From the NCBI RefSeq assembly GCF_020881035.1, contig NZ_JAJITC010000003.1:372001-436000 (forward strand): 64,000 nucleotides of DNA, given 5' to 3'. Numbering within the stretch: the stretch's first letter is position 1; each line of letters begins with the position of its first letter. The position numbers and the translations under genes are program-made. The notes beneath the pieces were generated by a model. It was not told where the DNA came from and searched no databases. It saw only the letters and a list, made by a program, of their open reading frames with translations. This document shows, piece by piece, positions 47,287 to 56,515 of the stretch. Source of the stretch: Paraburkholderia translucens (lineage in GTDB: Bacteria > Pseudomonadota > Gammaproteobacteria > Burkholderiales > Burkholderiaceae).

Positions 47287-48324
47287 ATGCAACGCAGAAA
47301 CTTCCTCGCCGCCGGTGCGGCGCTCGCGGGTGCGTCACTCGCGGCCACACCGTTTGCTTTCGCGCAGGGCAAACCCGAGACCACCAAGGTCGCGATCGCG
47401 GTCGGCGGCAAGAACCTGTTCTACTACCTGCCGCTGACGATCGCCGAGCGCCGCAACTACTTCAAGGACGAAGGACTCGAAGTCGACATCTCGGACTTCG
47501 CGGGCGGCTCGCAGGCGCTGAAAGCGGCAGTCGGCGGGAGCGCGGACGTGGTCTCCGGCGCGTTCGAACACACGCTGCTGTTGCAGGCGCAAAAGCAGAT
47601 GTTCCGCGAATTCGTGCTGCAGGGCCGCGCGCCGCAAATCGTGCTCGCGGTGTCGAAGAAGACGATGCCGAACTTCAGGTCGATCGCTGATCTGAAGGGC
47701 AAAAAGATCGGCGTCACCGCGCCGGGTTCGTCGACCTCGATCATGGCGAGCTTCGTGCTCGCGAAGGCGGGGCTCGGTCCGAAAGACGTCGCGTTCATCG
47801 GCGTGGGCGCGGGTGCCGGCGCAATCGCCGCGCTGCAGTCCGGACAGATCGACGCGATCGCGAACCTCGATCCGGTCGTCACGCGCCTCGAACGCGCGGG
47901 CGACGTGCGCGTCGTCTCGGACACGCGCACGCTCGCCGATACGCACACCGTGTTCGGCGGCGACATGCCGGCGGGCTGCCTGTACGCATCGCAGTCCTTC
48001 ATCACGAAGAACCCGAACACCACGCAGGCGCTGACCAATGCGATGGTGCGCGCGCTCAAGTGGCTGCAGAACGCGAGCGGCAGCGAACTGATCAACACGG
48101 TGCCGGAGAGCTATCTGCTCGGCGACCGCGCGCTCTATCTCGACGCGTGGCAGCACGTGCGCGAAGCGATGTCGCCCGATGGCCTGATGCCCGCCGACGG
48201 TCCCGCAACTTCGTTGAAGACGCTCAAGGCGTTCGATCCGATGATCCAGAACGCGCAGATCGATCTGTCGAAGACGTGGACCAACGACTTCGTGAAAAAG
48301 GCGCTGACGACCGTCAAGGCGTAA
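47287..48324 (+). CDS. ABC transporter substrate-binding protein, SsuA/TauA/ThiY-like
   Basis: This is a 345-residue periplasmic protein. The N-terminus MQRRNFLAAGAALAGASLAA carries a twin-arginine motif (RRNFL), suggesting export folded by Tat. The NMT1/SsuA-like fold shows LPLTIAERRNYFKDEGLEVD, FAGGSQALKAAVGGSADVVSGAFEHTL, and IGVTAPGSSTSIMASFVL. Ligands of such proteins range from sulfonates and nitrate to pyrimidine precursors and aromatic acids. The ATPase and permease genes follow. Confidence 0.9.
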   Translation: MQRRNFLAAGAALAGASLAATPFAFAQGKPETTKVAIAVGGKNLFYYLPLTIAERRNYFKDEGLEVDISDFAGGSQALKAAVGGSADVVSGAFEHTLLLQAQKQMFREFVLQGRAPQIVLAVSKKTMPNFRSIADLKGKKIGVTAPGSSTSIMASFVLAKAGLGPKDVAFIGVGAGAGAIAALQSGQIDAIANLDPVVTRLERAGDVRVVSDTRTLADTHTVFGGDMPAGCLYASQSFITKNPNTTQALTNAMVRALKWLQNASGSELINTVPESYLLGDRALYLDAWQHVREAMSPDGLMPADGPATSLKTLKAFDPMIQNAQIDLSKTWTNDFVKKALTTVKA

Positions 48325-48389
48325 ACGAAGCGGCGCGCGCGAGTATCGAACCGGACGTGCAGAGAGCGACTCGTCGCGTCCACGTCCGC

Positions 48390-48408
48390 TGCCGCCAGCG
48401 TCGCTGGC
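48390..48408. repeat. hairpin between substrate-binding and ATPase genes
   Basis: CCGCCAGC (48390-48397) and GCTGGCGG (48401-48408) pair perfectly around a 3-base loop, with no T run. Such hairpins often protect the 3' end of the binding-protein message so it is made in excess; inferred here. Confidence 0.6.
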
Positions 48409-48457
48409 GGTGCCGCGCCGATTCCCTGCAAACCCGATCCCCGAAGCGAGCCGAACG

Positions 48458-49270
48458 ATGACCGTTGCAGCCCTGGCGCTCGAAAACATCACCTGCACTT
48501 TCGCTGCGCGCGACAACAGCGCGCAGCGCTATACCGCAGTCAAGGACACGACGCTGCGGATCGAGCCGGGCGAGTTCGTGTCGGTGGTCGGACCGACCGG
48601 CTGCGGCAAGTCCACGCTGCTGAACATCGGTGCCGGACTGTTGCAACCGTCGGAGGGCGCGGTCAGCGTATTCGGCGAAAAGCTCAGTGGCCTGAATCGC
48701 CGCGCGGGCTACATGTTCCAGGCCGATGCGCTGATGCCGTGGCGCTCGGCGCTCGACAACGTGATGGCCGGCCTGTCGTTTCAGGGCGTGCCGGCGGCCG
48801 ATGCGCGCGCGAAGGCCGAAGAGTGGTTGAAGCGCGTCGGTCTTGGCGGCTTCGGCGACCGCTATCCGCATCAACTGTCGGGCGGCATGCGCAAGCGCGT
48901 CGCGATGGCGCAGACGCTGATACTCGACCCCGACATCATCCTGATGGACGAGCCGTTTTCCGCGCTGGATATTCAGACGCGCCAGTTGATGGAAAACGAG
49001 CTACTCGATCTATGGGCCGCAAAGCGCAAGGCGGTGCTCTTCATCACGCACGACCTCGACGAAGCGATCGCCATGTCGGACCGGGTGGTGGTGCTATCGG
49101 CCGGGCCCGCCACGCATCCGATCGGCGAGTTCCGGATCGATCTGCCGCGGCCGCGCGATGTCGCCGAAATCCGCTCGCATCCGCGTTTCGTCGAATTGCA
49201 TGCGCAGATCTGGGGTGTGCTGCGCGATGAAGTGCTCAAGGGTTATCAGCAGCAACTGACCGCTGTTTAA
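48458..49270 (+). CDS. ABC transporter ATP-binding protein
   Basis: This 270-residue ATPase has Walker A VVGPTGCGKSTLLNIGAG, signature LSGGMRKRVAMAQTLI and Walker B IILMDEPFSALD. It energises uptake with the neighbouring permease and belongs to the SsuB/TauB-like class. The ATG at 48458 is chosen over an in-frame upstream start; the Shine-Dalgarno is weak. Confidence 0.94.
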   Translation: MTVAALALENITCTFAARDNSAQRYTAVKDTTLRIEPGEFVSVVGPTGCGKSTLLNIGAGLLQPSEGAVSVFGEKLSGLNRRAGYMFQADALMPWRSALDNVMAGLSFQGVPAADARAKAEEWLKRVGLGGFGDRYPHQLSGGMRKRVAMAQTLILDPDIILMDEPFSALDIQTRQLMENELLDLWAAKRKAVLFITHDLDEAIAMSDRVVVLSAGPATHPIGEFRIDLPRPRDVAEIRSHPRFVELHAQIWGVLRDEVLKGYQQQLTAV

Positions 49271-49342
49271 GTGTGCCGCGCATCCCCGCATGCGCATTAA
49301 ACAAGAAGACGCGTTCAACAATCGTCCAAGGCAAACCAAGTC

Positions 49343-50167
49343 ATGTGGAAGACGTTGCGCCCTAGCCGGGCGAATCTGGTGATCTGGCAGTGGCTGCTGC
49401 TCGTGCTGTGCTTCGTGCTGTGGTACGTGCTGACGAGTCCGACGCTGTTGCCGCCGTTCTATTTCGACGATCCGAACAAGGCGGCGTTCTTCTTCGGCGA
49501 GCCGCAGAAAGTGCTGCAGCGGATCTGGGAGTGGTTCACGGGCGGTGAAATCTATCTGCATCTGTGGATCACGCTCGTCGAGACCGTGCTCGCGTTCGTG
49601 GTCGGGACCGCGATCGGGCTCGGCGTCGGCCTCTGGCTCGCGCTCGCGCCGACTGCGAGCGCGCTGTTCGATCCGTACGTGAAGGCCGCGAACTCGATGC
49701 CGCGCGTGATTCTCGCGCCGATCTTCGGGGTGTGGTTTGGACTCGGCATCTGGTCGAAGGTCGCGCTGGGGATCACGCTGGTGTTCTTCATCGTGTTCTT
49801 CAACGTCTATCAGGGCGTGAAGGAAGTGAGTCCGGTCGTGCTCGCGAACGCACGCATGCTCGGCGCGAACCGCAAGCAGCTGCTGCGCTTCGTCTATCTG
49901 CCGAGCGCGATGAGCTGGGTATTTTCGAGCCTGCATACGTCGGTCGGGCTCGCGTTCGTCGGTTCAGTGGTGGGCGAGTATCTCGGCTCGGCGCGCGGTG
50001 TCGGCTATCTGATCCTGCAGGCCGAAGGCACCTTCGATGTCAACACCGTATTCGCGGGGATTCTGGTGTTGACCGCGTTCGCACTGATCCTCGATGCGAT
50101 CGTCGGGATGGCGGAACGGCGTTTGATGAAGTGGCAGCCTCGCACGGGGGATGCGGAGAAGCTGTGA
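49343..50167 (+). CDS. ABC transporter permease
   Basis: This is a 274-residue inner-membrane protein of the SsuC/TauC (BPD_transp_1) type with about six hydrophobic segments. The EAA loop, VSPVVLANARMLGANRKQLLRFVYLP, couples to the ATPase. Unlike many relatives it has an extra stretch near the N-terminus (FYFDDPNKAAFFFGEPQKVL). It is the last gene of the importer, followed by a terminator. Confidence 0.93.
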   Translation: MWKTLRPSRANLVIWQWLLLVLCFVLWYVLTSPTLLPPFYFDDPNKAAFFFGEPQKVLQRIWEWFTGGEIYLHLWITLVETVLAFVVGTAIGLGVGLWLALAPTASALFDPYVKAANSMPRVILAPIFGVWFGLGIWSKVALGITLVFFIVFFNVYQGVKEVSPVVLANARMLGANRKQLLRFVYLPSAMSWVFSSLHTSVGLAFVGSVVGEYLGSARGVGYLILQAEGTFDVNTVFAGILVLTAFALILDAIVGMAERRLMKWQPRTGDAEKL

Positions 50168-50181
50168 GCGTTGATCGCAAG

Positions 50182-50224
50182 CGGCGCGGCGAACGAACCG
50201 GCATTCGGCCGCCGCGCCGTTTTT
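50182..50224 (+). terminator. intrinsic terminator of the ABC importer genes
   Basis: CGGCGCGGCG (50182-50191) pairs with CGCCGCGCCG (50210-50219), with an inner CGAA/TTCG helix, and is followed by five T. It lies just before the convergent oxidoreductase gene. Confidence 0.85.
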
Positions 50225-50233
50225 CATGCTGCG

Positions 50234-51208
50234 TTATGGCGTGATCACCACCTTGCCGATGACGCGACGCTCGGCCATGTCGCGCAACGCGCGGCCGGTG
50301 TCGTCGAGCGAATAGCGGGCGGACACGTACGGCTTGAGCTTGCCCTCGCGAATCCAGCCGGTCATCTGCTCGAAAGCCGCGCGATTGCGCTGCGGCTCAC
50401 GCCTGGCGAAGTCGCCCCAGAATACGCCGACCACGCTCGCGCCCTTGAGCAGCATCAGGTTCAGCGGCAGCTTCGGGATCTCACCGTTCGCAAAGCCGAC
50501 TACGAGATAACGCCCCCGCCAGCCGATGCTGCGAAACGCGGGCTCGGCATATGCGCCGCCGACCGGGTCGTAGATCACGTCCGGGCCTTGGCCGTCGGTG
50601 AGCGCCTTGATGCGCTCGCGCAGATCCTCGCTGTTGTAGTTGATCGTCGCGTCCGCACCGTGCTTCACGCAGGTCGCGAGCTTTTCATCGTTCGATGCCG
50701 CCGCGATCACGCGCGCGCCGAGCACCTTGCCGATTTCGACCGCCGCCAGCCCGACGCCGCCAGCCGCGCCGAGTACGAGCATCGTCTCACCAGGCTGTAG
50801 CGCGCCGCGATCGACCACCGCGTGATGCGAGGTGCCGTACGCGAGCGTGAACGCGGCCGCGAGTTCGAACGGCACGTCGTCGTCGAGCGGCACGCAGGCC
50901 GCGGCGGGCGCGAGCGCCTGCTCGGCGAACCCGCCGGAGCCGGTGAACGCGGCAACGCGCGAGCCGGGCCTGAACTGCGTGACCCCTTCGCCCACCGCGC
51001 GCACGATGCCCGCGGCTTCCGAGCCCGGCGTGAACGGCAGCGGCGGCTTGAACTGGTATTTGTTCTCGATGATCAGCACGTCGGGGAAATTGACGGGAGC
51101 AGCCTTCACGTCGATCACGACGTGGCCGGGCGGCGGTTCGAGATCCGGCAGGTCCTCGATGACGAGGCTTTCCGGTGGCCCGTATTGCTTGCAGCGAATC
51201 GCGCGCAT
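50234..51208 (-). CDS. NADPH:quinone oxidoreductase, MDR superfamily
   Basis: This is a 324-residue zinc-free medium-chain reductase. It begins MRAIRCKQYGPPESLVIEDL, with NFPDVLIIENKYQFKPPLPFTPG, the NADPH loop LGAAGGVGLAAVEIGKVLGA and DVIYDPVGGAYAEPAFRSI. The family reduces quinones or enoyl substrates with NADPH. GGAG precedes the ATG at 51208. It is a single gene convergent with the ABC importer. Confidence 0.92.
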   Translation of the reverse strand: MRAIRCKQYGPPESLVIEDLPDLEPPPGHVVIDVKAAPVNFPDVLIIENKYQFKPPLPFTPGSEAAGIVRAVGEGVTQFRPGSRVAAFTGSGGFAEQALAPAAACVPLDDDVPFELAAAFTLAYGTSHHAVVDRGALQPGETMLVLGAAGGVGLAAVEIGKVLGARVIAAASNDEKLATCVKHGADATINYNSEDLRERIKALTDGQGPDVIYDPVGGAYAEPAFRSIGWRGRYLVVGFANGEIPKLPLNLMLLKGASVVGVFWGDFARREPQRNRAAFEQMTGWIREGKLKPYVSARYSLDDTGRALRDMAERRVIGKVVITP

Positions 51209-51554
51209 CGTGTCTCCATATCGTTCGGGGTTCACAACCTTTTCGAGTGTAAAGCAAAGCGCACGACCGTGCGATTTATCGCGCCGCGGGCCGCGATATG
51301 CATTGCAATCTTTGGTGCGGCGCGGACGCGACCGGTCGCGCAGCAGGTATTGCGTTGCACAGCGCGAGGCACCCACCATGCAGTTCCATCGACGATCGTG
51401 CACGGCATCACGTTCAGCGCAAAGCAGCATTTTTCGCGTTCGACGCAAGCATGAGCGCGCGTGAAAACCACCGGTTCGCACGACCGTTGCGCTTGCCACG
51501 CCGGCACGCCGCCACGTCGTTCGCGCGCAATCTGTCCTCGGTTACAATCGGCGC
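51209..51554. other. divergent intergenic region before surE
   Basis: In this 346-bp gap the only clear element is TACAAT at 51543-51548, six bases before the surE ATG. The several open frames here overlap each other on both strands and have no family features. Confidence 0.5.
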
Positions 51555-52313
51555 ATGCGAATCCTACTCAGCAACGACGACGGGTATCTGGCGCCGGGCC
51601 TCGCTGCGCTTTATGAAGCGCTGAAGCCGATTGCCGACGTCACAGTGATGGCCCCCGAACAGAACTGCAGCGCCGCGTCGAATTCCCTGACGCTGTGGCG
51701 GCCGCTCTCGGTCCTGCGTTCGGCGAACGGCTTCTATTACGTGAACGGCACGCCGACCGATTCGGTGCACATCGCGCTGACCGGCATGCTCGACCATAAG
51801 CCGGACCTCGTCGTGTCGGGCATCAACAACGGGCAGAACATGGGCGACGACACCCTGTATTCCGGCACCGTCGCGGCCGCCACCGAAGGCATCATGTTCG
51901 GCGTGCCGGCCATCGCGTTTTCGCTCGTCGACAAGGACTGGGCGCATCTCGACGACGCGGCGCGCGTGGCCGCCGAAATCGTCACGCATTATCTCGAGCG
52001 GCCGTTGCCGGGGCATCCGCTGCTGAACGTCAATATTCCTAACCTCCCATACGAGCAGCTGCGCGGCTGGCAGATCACGAGACTGGGCAAACGGCATCCA
52101 TCGCAGCCGGTGATCCGCCAAACCAATCCGCGCGGCGAACCGATCTACTGGATCGGCGCCTCGGGCCAGGCGCGCGACGCGAGCGAAGGCACGGACTTCC
52201 ACGCGGTTGCCAACGGCGCCGTGTCGATCACGCCGCTGCAGCTCGATCTGACTTACACGCAAATGCTGCCCGCGGCGCGCGACTGGCTGCGCGCAGGCAG
52301 CGGCGCTTCATGA
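51555..52313 (+). CDS. surE: 5'/3'-nucleotidase SurE
   Basis: This 252-residue metal-dependent phosphatase dephosphorylates nucleoside monophosphates and short polyphosphate. The active-site motifs are [16 protein letters not shown], the [15 protein letters not shown] segment and [26 protein letters not shown]. No Shine-Dalgarno precedes the ATG, whereas TACAAT ends six bases before it. It starts the stationary-phase block surE-pcm-nlpD-rpoS and overlaps pcm by four bases (ATGA). Confidence 0.96.
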   Translation: MRILLSNDDGYLAPGLAALYEALKPIADVTVMAPEQNCSAASNSLTLWRPLSVLRSANGFYYVNGTPTDSVHIALTGMLDHKPDLVVSGINNGQNMGDDTLYSGTVAAATEGIMFGVPAIAFSLVDKDWAHLDDAARVAAEIVTHYLERPLPGHPLLNVNIPNLPYEQLRGWQITRLGKRHPSQPVIRQTNPRGEPIYWIGASGQARDASEGTDFHAVANGAVSITPLQLDLTYTQMLPAARDWLRAGSGAS

Positions 52314-53521
52314 CCGGCGAACGCGCGAAGCGTTTTCCGCTCGGTCTCGAGGACCTGGTGCGCGAACCGCGCCGGCCCGACGGGCGCCCGGGCGAGATGC
52401 GTGCAGCGGCGCTCGCGGCGAGCGCGGCCTTGAATGCGCGGCAGCAATCGGCGAAACCGGCGCAGGGCGGCGCGGCTGCACGGGCGCAGGCAAGGACGCC
52501 CGCTGCCGCACAAGCTGCGCCGGCGACGCGACCCCAGGTGATTCCCCAGGCGAAGACGCAAGGTGCTGCGTCGGCCACGGCAATAGCGGCGACCGCCGCG
52601 ATGCCGCCGAAGCCGCAGGCCGCGCCAGTCGCGAGGACAGCGGCGAACGCGTCGGCCGGTGCGTTGGCGGGGCAGCCGGTCAAGCCGGGAGCGAAGTCGT
52701 CGGTCAAGTCCGCCAAAGCCTCGACGCCTGCGCCTCGCCATGGCGCACGCGCGACGCCATCGCCTCTTGCGCCGCCCGCGCAGCAAGCCGTGAAACCCGC
52801 GCCGAACGCCGCGCTTGCCGGTGCAACGAGCGGCGCATTCGGCGGCGCAGGCAACGGCGCGACAAACAACGCATTGGCGCTGACTTCGGAACGGGTTCGC
52901 GAACGCATGGTCGAACGCCTGCGAACCAATGGCGTGAGCGATCAGCGTGTGCTCAACGCGATGGCTGCGGTACCGCGTCATATGTTCGTCGATCCGGGTC
53001 TTGCGGCCCAGGCGTACGAAGATGCCGCGCTGCCGATCGGCCATCACCAGACCATCTCGAAGCCGTCGGTGGTCGCGCGGATGATCGAGCTCGCGGCGGC
53101 CGGGCGCGCGCTGAACACCGTGCTCGAAATCGGCACCGGCTGCGGCTATCAGGCGGCGGTGCTGAGCCAGGTCGCGCGCGAGGTTTATTCGATTGAACGC
53201 ATCAAGCCGCTGTCCGAACGCGCGAAGACCAATCTGCGTCCGCTGCGTATTCCGAATATCCGGCTGCACTACGGCGACGGGCGGCTCGGGTTGCCGTCGG
53301 CGGCGCCGTTCGACGCGATCGTGATCGCGGCGGCCGGGCTCGACGTGCCCCAGGCGTTGCTCGAGCAGCTTGCGATCGGCGGACGTCTGGTTGCACCGGT
53401 CGGCTCGCAGGAAGGACAGAGCCAGGTGCTGACGCTGGTCGAGCGCCTCGGGCCCGCGCAGTGGCGCGAGTCGCGGCTTGATCGCGTTTTCTTTGTACCC
53501 TTAAAATCCGGAGTGATTTGA
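52310..53521 (+). CDS. pcm: protein-L-isoaspartate O-methyltransferase with long N-terminal extension
   Basis: This is 403 residues, about twice the family length. The methyltransferase occupies about 195-403: [44 protein letters not shown] and the SAM loop [15 protein letters not shown]. It repairs isoaspartyl residues in aged proteins. The first 190 residues are an Ala/Pro/Gln/Lys-rich, probably disordered extension without a known domain. The start is fixed by ATGA overlap with surE, and the extension opens with a non-repetitive segment ([20 protein letters not shown]), so it is likely translated. Confidence 0.93.
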   Translation: MTGERAKRFPLGLEDLVREPRRPDGRPGEMRAAALAASAALNARQQSAKPAQGGAAARAQARTPAAAQAAPATRPQVIPQAKTQGAASATAIAATAAMPPKPQAAPVARTAANASAGALAGQPVKPGAKSSVKSAKASTPAPRHGARATPSPLAPPAQQAVKPAPNAALAGATSGAFGGAGNGATNNALALTSERVRERMVERLRTNGVSDQRVLNAMAAVPRHMFVDPGLAAQAYEDAALPIGHHQTISKPSVVARMIELAAAGRALNTVLEIGTGCGYQAAVLSQVAREVYSIERIKPLSERAKTNLRPLRIPNIRLHYGDGRLGLPSAAPFDAIVIAAAGLDVPQALLEQLAIGGRLVAPVGSQEGQSQVLTLVERLGPAQWRESRLDRVFFVPLKSGVI

Positions 53522-53526
53522 CACCG

Positions 53527-54477
53527 ATGAGTATGTTGCGCGCGATGCACAGAACCACCCCGAATACCCCTCTGACCGTAACCCAGCGCAGCGTGTGCGT
53601 GCTCGCCTTGTCCCTGTTGATGACGGCCTGTGCATCCCGGCTCGACCAGGCGCCCGTCGTCGACCGCTCCGGCGCGGGCACGCTCGCCACCGCGCAGGGC
53701 GCGGCGCAGCCGGCCGTGCCGCTCGGTCCGCCGCCGCCTGGCTACTATCGCGTGAAGCCGGGCGACACGCTGTACCGCATTGCGCTCGAAAATGGCCAGA
53801 ATTACCGCGACATCTCGGCGTGGAACAACCTGACCAATCCGAATCAGATCGAAGTCGACCAGTTGCTGCGCGTCGTGCCGCCGGGCGCGAATCCCGCGGC
53901 CATGACGCCGGGCGTCTCGACCGCGCCGATCGGCAGCGCGGGCGCGGTGCAAAGCGCACCGCTGAACGGCAACGCGCCGGCCGCGGTCGGTGCCGCCATA
54001 CCGCCGCTCTACGGTTCGGCGACCAACGGCGCGCCCGCGAATGGTGCGCTTGCTCCTTCTCCGGCCAATCCCTCTGCGGCGAGCGCCGACACGGGCAGCG
54101 CCGCGGCGGGCAACGTCGCGTTCGCATGGCCGGTGCGCGGTCCGCTGCTCAACACGTTCAACGACTCGACCAACAAGGGCGTCAATATAGGCGGCTCCGT
54201 GGGCGAGCCGGTCAAAGCGTCGGCGGATGGTCGCGTCGTCTATGCCGGAAATGGGCTGCGTGGATACGGTAATCTCATTATCATCAAGCATGATGCAACT
54301 TATCTCACCGCGTATGCACACAACCGCGCTTTGATGGTAAAAGAGGGGGACGCGGTAACGAAAGGGCAGAAGATCGCAGAGATGGGCAATAGCGATTCCG
54401 ACCGCGTGATGTTGCATTTCGAAGTTCGCCGACAGGGTAAACCAGTTGACCCACTGAAGTATTTGCCGCCGCAATAA
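53527..54477 (+). CDS. nlpD: NlpD-type lipoprotein: LysM plus degenerate LytM (M23)
   Basis: This is 316 residues. It has a lipoprotein signal ending LLMTACAS and a LysM domain (about 75-120, YYRVKPGDTLYRIALENGQN). A Gly/Ala/Pro linker leads to a LytM domain (about 200-316) with NKGVNIGGSVGEPV and HFEVRRQGKPVDPLKYLPP. The zinc ligands of active M23 enzymes are missing (N where H is expected, AHN in place of HxH), as in E. coli NlpD, which activates the amidase AmiC. Start is uncertain: ATG 53527 is used, while a TTG at 53518 is nearer to GGAG. The gene abuts pcm and precedes rpoS by 11 bases. Confidence 0.92.
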   Translation: MSMLRAMHRTTPNTPLTVTQRSVCVLALSLLMTACASRLDQAPVVDRSGAGTLATAQGAAQPAVPLGPPPPGYYRVKPGDTLYRIALENGQNYRDISAWNNLTNPNQIEVDQLLRVVPPGANPAAMTPGVSTAPIGSAGAVQSAPLNGNAPAAVGAAIPPLYGSATNGAPANGALAPSPANPSAASADTGSAAAGNVAFAWPVRGPLLNTFNDSTNKGVNIGGSVGEPVKASADGRVVYAGNGLRGYGNLIIIKHDATYLTAYAHNRALMVKEGDAVTKGQKIAEMGNSDSDRVMLHFEVRRQGKPVDPLKYLPPQ

Positions 54478-54488
54478 GCGATACGACC

Positions 54489-55580
54489 ATGCCGAAATCG
54501 AAGCGCCGCCCGCCGCAAGCCGAGTCTGAGAAGATCAGCGAAATCACGTCCGCCGCAGCAGTGGACGAAAGCGGTGCTTCGGAAGTGGAAGAAGAGGTCG
54601 TCGAGGAGCGCGACCTCGACGAACGCCCGAGCGGCCTCGACGACAGCGAGGGCGCCGACGCGCGCGAAGGGGCCGCCGACGCGGTGCCCGACGCCGACGA
54701 TTTCCGCGCCCTGCTGCAGGCCGAACTCACGGCCGACACAATCCAGCATTATCTGAACCGCATAAGCGTGAAGCCGCTGCTCACCGTCGAGGAAGAGCAG
54801 AAATATTCGCGCCTTGCCAAGGCCGGTGAGTTCGAAGCGCGGCAGGTGATGATCGAACGCAATCTGCGGCTGGTCGTCAGCATTGCCAAGGGTTATCTGA
54901 ATCGCGGCGTGCCGCTGCTCGATCTGATCGAGGAGGGCAACCTCGGCCTCATGCACGCAATCGAGAAATTCGATCCGACGCGCGGCTTCCGTTTTTCGAC
55001 CTACGCGACGTGGTGGATTCGCCAGAGCATCGAGCGCGCGATCATGAACCAGGCACGCACCGTGCGATTGCCCGTGCATGTGATTCGTGAGCTCAACCAG
55101 GTGTTGCGCGCGAAGCGTCATCTGGAAAAGAACTCGATGAATGCCGGCGAGGCGGCCGAGCGCCGCGACGCGAGCATCGACGACATCGCCTATCTGACCG
55201 GCAAGACCACAGACGAGGTCACCGACATCCTCGCGCTGAACGAGCACACCGCGTCGCTCGATGCACCGCTCGACCTCGATCCGGCGAGCAGCCTGCTCGA
55301 TCTGCTGTCCGACGACCAGAGCCAGTCGCCCGACGCCGAGGTGCAGCATCGCGAGCTCGAAACGCTGACGCGTGCGTGGCTCGCGCGTTTGTCGGACAAG
55401 CACCGCCACGTGATCGAGCGGCGCTTCGGTCTGAATCATATAGAGCCCGCCACGCTCGAGGAGCTGGCCGACGAAATGGGCCTCACGCGCGAGCGTGTGC
55501 GCCAGATCCAACAGGAAGCGCTGGTGCGGCTGAAGCGCTTCTTCGCCTCAAACGGTGTCCGCAAAGACGCCGTTCTCTGA
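54489..55580 (+). CDS. rpoS: RNA polymerase sigma factor RpoS
   Basis: This is a 363-residue sigma factor for stationary phase and general stress. After an acidic N-terminus of about 70 residues, region 1.2 begins TIQHYLNRISVKPLLT. Region 2 has RNLRLVVSIAKGYLNRGVPLLDLIEEGN and GFRFSTYATWWIRQSIERA, and region 4 has LEELADEMGLTRERVRQIQQEALVRLK. It lies directly after nlpD, the arrangement in which the main rpoS promoter of E. coli is inside nlpD; that may also hold here, but was not identified. Confidence 0.97.
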   Translation: MPKSKRRPPQAESEKISEITSAAAVDESGASEVEEEVVEERDLDERPSGLDDSEGADAREGAADAVPDADDFRALLQAELTADTIQHYLNRISVKPLLTVEEEQKYSRLAKAGEFEARQVMIERNLRLVVSIAKGYLNRGVPLLDLIEEGNLGLMHAIEKFDPTRGFRFSTYATWWIRQSIERAIMNQARTVRLPVHVIRELNQVLRAKRHLEKNSMNAGEAAERRDASIDDIAYLTGKTTDEVTDILALNEHTASLDAPLDLDPASSLLDLLSDDQSQSPDAEVQHRELETLTRAWLARLSDKHRHVIERRFGLNHIEPATLEELADEMGLTRERVRQIQQEALVRLKRFFASNGVRKDAVL

Positions 55581-55584
55581 ACTG

Positions 55585-56358
55585 ATGACACCGATTCTTG
55601 TTTTCGACATCGAGACGATTCCCGATGTCGCCGGCATCCGCCGTCTTGAAGATCTGCCCGCGTCGATGAGTGACGCCGAAGTGGCCGAGCACGCGTTCGC
55701 CGCGCGCCGCGAAAAAACCGGCAGCGATTTTCTGCCGCATCACCTGCAACGGGTTGCGGCGATTTCCTGCGTATTTCGCGACAACAACGGATTTCGCGTG
55801 CGCTCGCTCGGCACGCCAGAGGACGGCGAGGCGACGCTCGTGCAGTCGTTCTATCGCGTGATCGAAAAGTACACGCCGCAGCTCGTATCGTGGAACGGCG
55901 GTGGTTTCGATCTGCCGGTGCTCAATTATCGCGCGCTCGTCAACGGCATTCCCGCCTACCGGTTCTGGGATCTCGGCGACGACGACCGCGACTTCAAGTG
56001 GAACAACTACATCAGCCGTTACCACGCGCGTCACACCGACCTGATGGACGTGCTCGCGATGTATCAGGCGCGCGCCAACGCGCCGCTCGACGCACTCGCG
56101 AAAATGTGCGGCTTTCCTGGCAAGATGGGCATGGACGGCAGCCAGGTGTGGCAGGCGTTCCAGCAAGGGCGCATCGAGGAAATCCGCAACTACTGCGAGA
56201 CCGACGTCGTCAATACCTACCTGCTGTATTGCCGCTTCCAGCTGATGCGCGGCGGCTTTTCGCCGTCGGAGTATGCTGATGAAGTCAATCTCGTGAAGAA
56301 CGCGCTGGCATTGGAAACCGCGCCGCAGTGGGCCGAGTATCTGGCCGCGTTCGAGTAG
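55585..56358 (+). CDS. 3'-5' exonuclease, PolB-like
   Basis: This 257-residue DnaQ-superfamily protein has exonuclease motifs I ([12 protein letters not shown]), II ([18 protein letters not shown]) and III ([16 protein letters not shown]), giving the DEDD acidic set. There is no polymerase domain. It likely acts on DNA or RNA ends, but the specific role is not known. It starts four bases after rpoS and is probably in the same transcript, which could raise its level in stationary phase. Confidence 0.88.
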   Translation: MTPILVFDIETIPDVAGIRRLEDLPASMSDAEVAEHAFAARREKTGSDFLPHHLQRVAAISCVFRDNNGFRVRSLGTPEDGEATLVQSFYRVIEKYTPQLVSWNGGGFDLPVLNYRALVNGIPAYRFWDLGDDDRDFKWNNYISRYHARHTDLMDVLAMYQARANAPLDALAKMCGFPGKMGMDGSQVWQAFQQGRIEEIRNYCETDVVNTYLLYCRFQLMRGGFSPSEYADEVNLVKNALALETAPQWAEYLAAFE

Positions 56359-56515
56359 TAAGCTCGCACCACCAGAGCCTGCACGCGGTCGTTGCGCCGC
56401 CAGCCGGGCCATGAGCCGTCGGCGCCTGGGGCGCGGTCTGCACCGCATGGCAGGCAAGCCAGACGCTTCGTCTACAATCTCGCCTTTCTCCCACAGCTTG
56501 TCAGGAAGTCCGCAG

